A stretch of DNA of 64,000 nt, from NCBI GenBank assembly GCA_030063045.1, contig JAQSEB010000011.1, forward strand, positions 1,426,001 to 1,490,000, in the 5' to 3' direction. The notes under the pieces were generated by a model. It was given only the letters and a program-made list of their open reading frames with translations. It did not search any database and was not told where the DNA came from. This DNA is from Pratylenchus scribneri. Its lineage: Eukaryota; Nematoda; Chromadorea; Rhabditida; Pratylenchidae. The position numbers and the translations under genes are program-made. Positions 60,882 through 64,000 of this stretch are shown here, in pieces; position 1 is the stretch's first letter, and each line of letters begins with the position of its first letter.

Positions 60882-63828
60882 ATGATGGTGAGTCTAAAAC
60901 TAAAAGTAATTTAATCATCAAATTTAGAAAAGCGAATTCGACGACTTTGGATTGGGAGATGAACCAATGGAAACGCGTCAACAGCATCGAAAAATGAAGA
61001 TGAATCGATCGGGACTTTCACTCACACAGGATCAGAAATTTGAATTGATTGGTGAGTGTATCCTATAAACATAAATATTCAACATTTTTGCAGAGCACAT
61101 CCATCAACGACCACATATTTGGGATCATAACACTGAAGGTTTTCGAAGCAACAGTTCTCGGCAAAATGCATTCACTGAAGTTGCGGAATTGCTCTCAAAT
61201 AATGAGGAAACGTTCACAAGTTTGTTGGGAAAATTTTTGATTTTATTGATTGATTCTAAATTACCACAAATTTCAAGGAATTCAAGTGCAAGAGGAATGG
61301 GGCAAACTCCGTTATTGTTTCACTCGAATTGTGAAAAAATTGCTGGAGGAGGCACCGGACGGGCAAATCAGCGAAGAGCAAATGGCGACAATTTCATGGG
61401 CATTTTTCCGCCGAATGGGCTTCCTTCTCGAATCGGTCATTCAACAGTTGCATGGCCCTCCTGGTCAACAACAACAATTGCCAAATGCTGCTGGCATTGA
61501 TGGCGGGGGAGGAGGAATGGATTGGGCCGCAATCCAATTGATGAATAATCAACAGGAGAACATGCAAAAGTGAGTCCGTGGGATTAAGTGAAATTTGGTG
61601 TTTCTTGTAGATTTGTGGGTCTAATTTTGAAAAGAATTTTTTCACTTATTTTGACCTCGAAGTTCTAGAAATACATTTTTTTTTATAGGTTATTCATTAG
61701 AAATAGTTCAAAATACTTTCAAAAAATTTTAAAATATTATATCTGATAGTTTCAGTGGTCATCATTCGCCACTTCGAACCAAAATTCGCCGTCGTCGTCG
61801 CCATCACAACAATGGCAATGCCAACGAAGACATCGGCAATGAACTTTCCAGGAAGAGTAGCAATGAATTTGTTGCATTGGAAATGGACGGCGGGAATGCA
61901 AATCAATTGGCCACAAATTCGCCACCACTCAATCAATCCACCAATGAATTGTTGATGCGCCAAGTGCTTGGGTTTGTGTATGCTTTTTAGTGATTAGTGG
62001 ACGAGTGAAAATATTTGATTAATTAAGCTCTTTTAAAAATACATTTATTTAGTCAAAAATACATTTAATAAACCAAAAACATTTCTCAATTTCTAGGTTG
62101 AACACACCGGCGGACTTGATGGCCAATGCATTGTCCTCATCCCAACAACTCCTCCAACATTTGCAACAACAACAATCTTCTGCTGAGCAATTGGAACCGA
62201 AACATGAAATTATTGGAGGAGGCGAGGAGAATTCCATTGGAGGAGGAGGAAGCGATGGAATTTCGATTGCTTCACTCATCAATGATGCCGTTATGCCGTC
62301 GAGGAATTTGCGTAGGAAGAGAAGTGAGCTTTTTCGCTTATTTATTATCTTTAATTTTAATACAGAAAAATATATTTGGATTAAAAATTCGATAATGAAG
62401 AGAATAAGCCATTTATTTTTGGCTATATTAATTTTTCGGGTTAATTACGCATGTGTATAAATCTAACTTTTCTAAACATAATTGCCAATTTTTTAATGAA
62501 AAATGTTATTAATTTCAGTTTACGAGATGGAAGAGAAAAAGGATGAGAATGATGAAGAAGAAGAGATGAAGATAGGGATGATCTTCTTCTTCATTGCATT
62601 CTCATCATTATCTTCTTCTTCTTCTTCTCCATCTTCTTCATTCTTTTCCATTCCATCCCATAAACTGCAATAATATCGAAAATTGATAAAACCTAAATTC
62701 ATAAAAAATTATTTTAAAATAAATTATTTTCTTTAAGGAGGCACAAATCTCGACTTTTTGCTTGGCACCGTCGCACAACAACAACAGCAAAATCAGCAAG
62801 GTCAACAACGTCGTTTTGAAAATTTGGTGCCTCCAGTGGCCTCATCCACACCCGCAAAACAACCAACCACATCCTCATTATCATCGGCACCATTTTTGGC
62901 GGCGAATCGATTCGGCGGAGGAGGCAACAACTTGATGAATGGACGAAATCAACAACAATCATCGCCGATAAACCAAACAATTCTTTCGAATTTGTCAGCA
63001 ACAATGGAAGGAAGTCATAGGGAGAACGGCGGCGGCATGGCCAACCGATCATCACCGTCGAATATTGTTCAAAAACAAAATGGGACGGAGGAAAAAACCA
63101 ATATTGGAGCATTGATGATGGAAAATGACGATGAACAACACAGCGGTGGGGATTTGGCTGGAAGCAGCACTCAGGGAGGAGGCAACAAAGGCGATATCAT
63201 CGATTCATTCGGTAAATAGAATAGATTAATTTTATTAAATATTGGTATTTAATTTGAAGAAAAAAACTAAAAATGACGAAAAGATTTATAGCAATTCAAT
63301 GGTTTATCTTAGACGTCTAATCCAAACAAAAAACAATATACCCCCAAAGCCCAATGGATAAATCTCGTTAATTTCCTACCATTGGTATTCAATTCGGCAT
63401 GGTTTGGTCAAAGACAAATTAAAAATGACTAAACCTAAGCCAAATCATTGTCAAACAATGCACCTCTAATTGATAGTTGGGCGGTAATTGATTAAACCAT
63501 TGAACTATTATTATTTATAATTTTTTACTGATTTTCAATTCTTTTTTCGTCAAATTAATTCTCTTTCAATTAAATAAGAAAGATATTATCGATAAATTAA
63601 AAATTAAAATTTTCAGGTCTCTACATTGTCCAACAGTTGAGAACCGTGCACAAGAAGAGCGAAATGTTGTCGGTGGAAATGCGCAAAGTTTGTTCACTCA
63701 AATTTAACCCAAATTAATTACAAAATTTCCTCCAGGCATTGGTCAACCTTTGCTTCGACTATGAAATGCGGGCCTGCAAAATGGCAACACCGGACAGTAA
63801 AAGTGATGATAAATCGTCCGAAAATTGA
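60882..63828 (+). CDS. MADF-domain protein, putative transcriptional regulator, 542 aa
   Basis: Exons: 60882-60887, 60928-61051, 61094-61219, 61278-61569, 61756-61971, 62097-62323, 62738-63211, 63617-63687, 63736-63828 (1,629 nt). Residues about 38-115 fit a MADF (Myb/SANT-like DNA-binding) domain: KFELIEHIHQRPHIWDHNTE, FTEVAELLSNN and QEEWGKLRYCFTRIVKKLLE. These give the LI..V...P.LWD, W..i...l and W..LR..Y pattern, with F in place of the second Trp. Downstream are an Arg/His-rich patch (RTKIRRRRRHHNN), Gln and Gly/Asn-rich low-complexity segments, and a C-terminal helical block, LYIVQQLRTVHKKSEMLSVE, that could correspond to the BESS-like dimerisation motif of such proteins. It is likely nuclear and DNA-binding; its targets are unknown. 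The first coding exon is only two codons (ATGATG). Confidence 0.8.
62525..62660. repeat. GAAGAA/TTCTTC inverted low-complexity stretch in a MADF-gene intron
   Basis: A GATGAAGAAGAAGAG block (about 62551) faces CTTCTTCTTCATTGC and TCTTCTTCTTCTTCTCC blocks (62583-62640), forming a purine/pyrimidine foldback. It resembles the hairpin at 54553-54698 in style. Confidence 0.6.
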
Positions 63829-64000
63829 TTGAATTTTGATGAACATATTTCCACCATGATCTATGTTATTTTATTTAAATTATAATCTTTTTTGAATCTA
63901 TTCATCCTCAATCTTTTTAACGATATCCAAAGAAATTCCCCCCCCCCCCCCCCCCCTTTCCTTCCTTTCATCCTATCCCTCCCCCAATTCAATTCAACCT
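63829..64000. other. 3' flank of the MADF gene with a 19-nt poly-C run
   Basis: AT-rich 3' UTR-like sequence, then a homopolymer of 19 C at 63938-63956 followed by C/T-rich DNA to the window end. Long poly-C is rare in this AT-rich sequence. Confidence 0.6.

Overview
The window is eukaryotic and looks like a nematode. It shows AT-rich non-coding DNA, many short GT-AG introns (down to about 45-50 bp), some GC-AG introns with the donor GCAAGT, and proteins that align from memory most closely with Caenorhabditis orthologues. A tylenchid, perhaps a cyst nematode in view of the GC-AG introns, is my best guess; that is inference.

Layout, left to right. 101-1374 (+): last four exons of a GEX-3/NCKAP1 (WAVE complex) gene. 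2406-3045 (-): small secreted protein with two EF-hands. 3690-4840: unidentified open stretches on the minus strand. 6030-7176: first 29-bp satellite-like array. 8326-42590 (+): one very large cadherin-family receptor gene, reconstructed here as 42 coding exons whose lengths sum to 9,894 nt (3,297 aa), with signal peptide, diverged cadherin repeats, a membrane-adjacent domain resembling that of Cad99C/PCDH15/CDH23, one transmembrane helix and a cytoplasmic tail of about 230 aa. Its introns hold a second 29-bp array (2.3 kb), a related 16-bp array, a hAT-type MITE with an 8-bp target duplication, several foldback elements and at least three dispersed repeat families. 42591-46370: repeat remnant followed by pyrimidine-rich DNA. 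46371-49840 (+): glycogen synthase kinase 3. 50755-53360 (-): Mediator subunit 29. 53653-55862 (-): enolase. 56623-58657 (+): DNAJC21. 58658-60881: pyrimidine-rich intergenic DNA. 60882-63828 (+): MADF-domain putative transcription factor. The window ends beside a 19-nt poly-C run.

For every gene, intron phases join without breaking frame and total CDS lengths are multiples of three, which supports the models. Enolase and MED29 lie 292 bp apart on the same strand, an operon-like spacing. Enolase and DNAJC21 are divergent across 760 bp. gsk-3 and MED29 converge.

The genes are conserved housekeeping, signalling and adhesion genes. The unusual part is the repeat content in and upstream of the cadherin gene: three arrays from one repeat lineage that differ by a 13-bp block, with 29-bp units that leave all three forward frames open.
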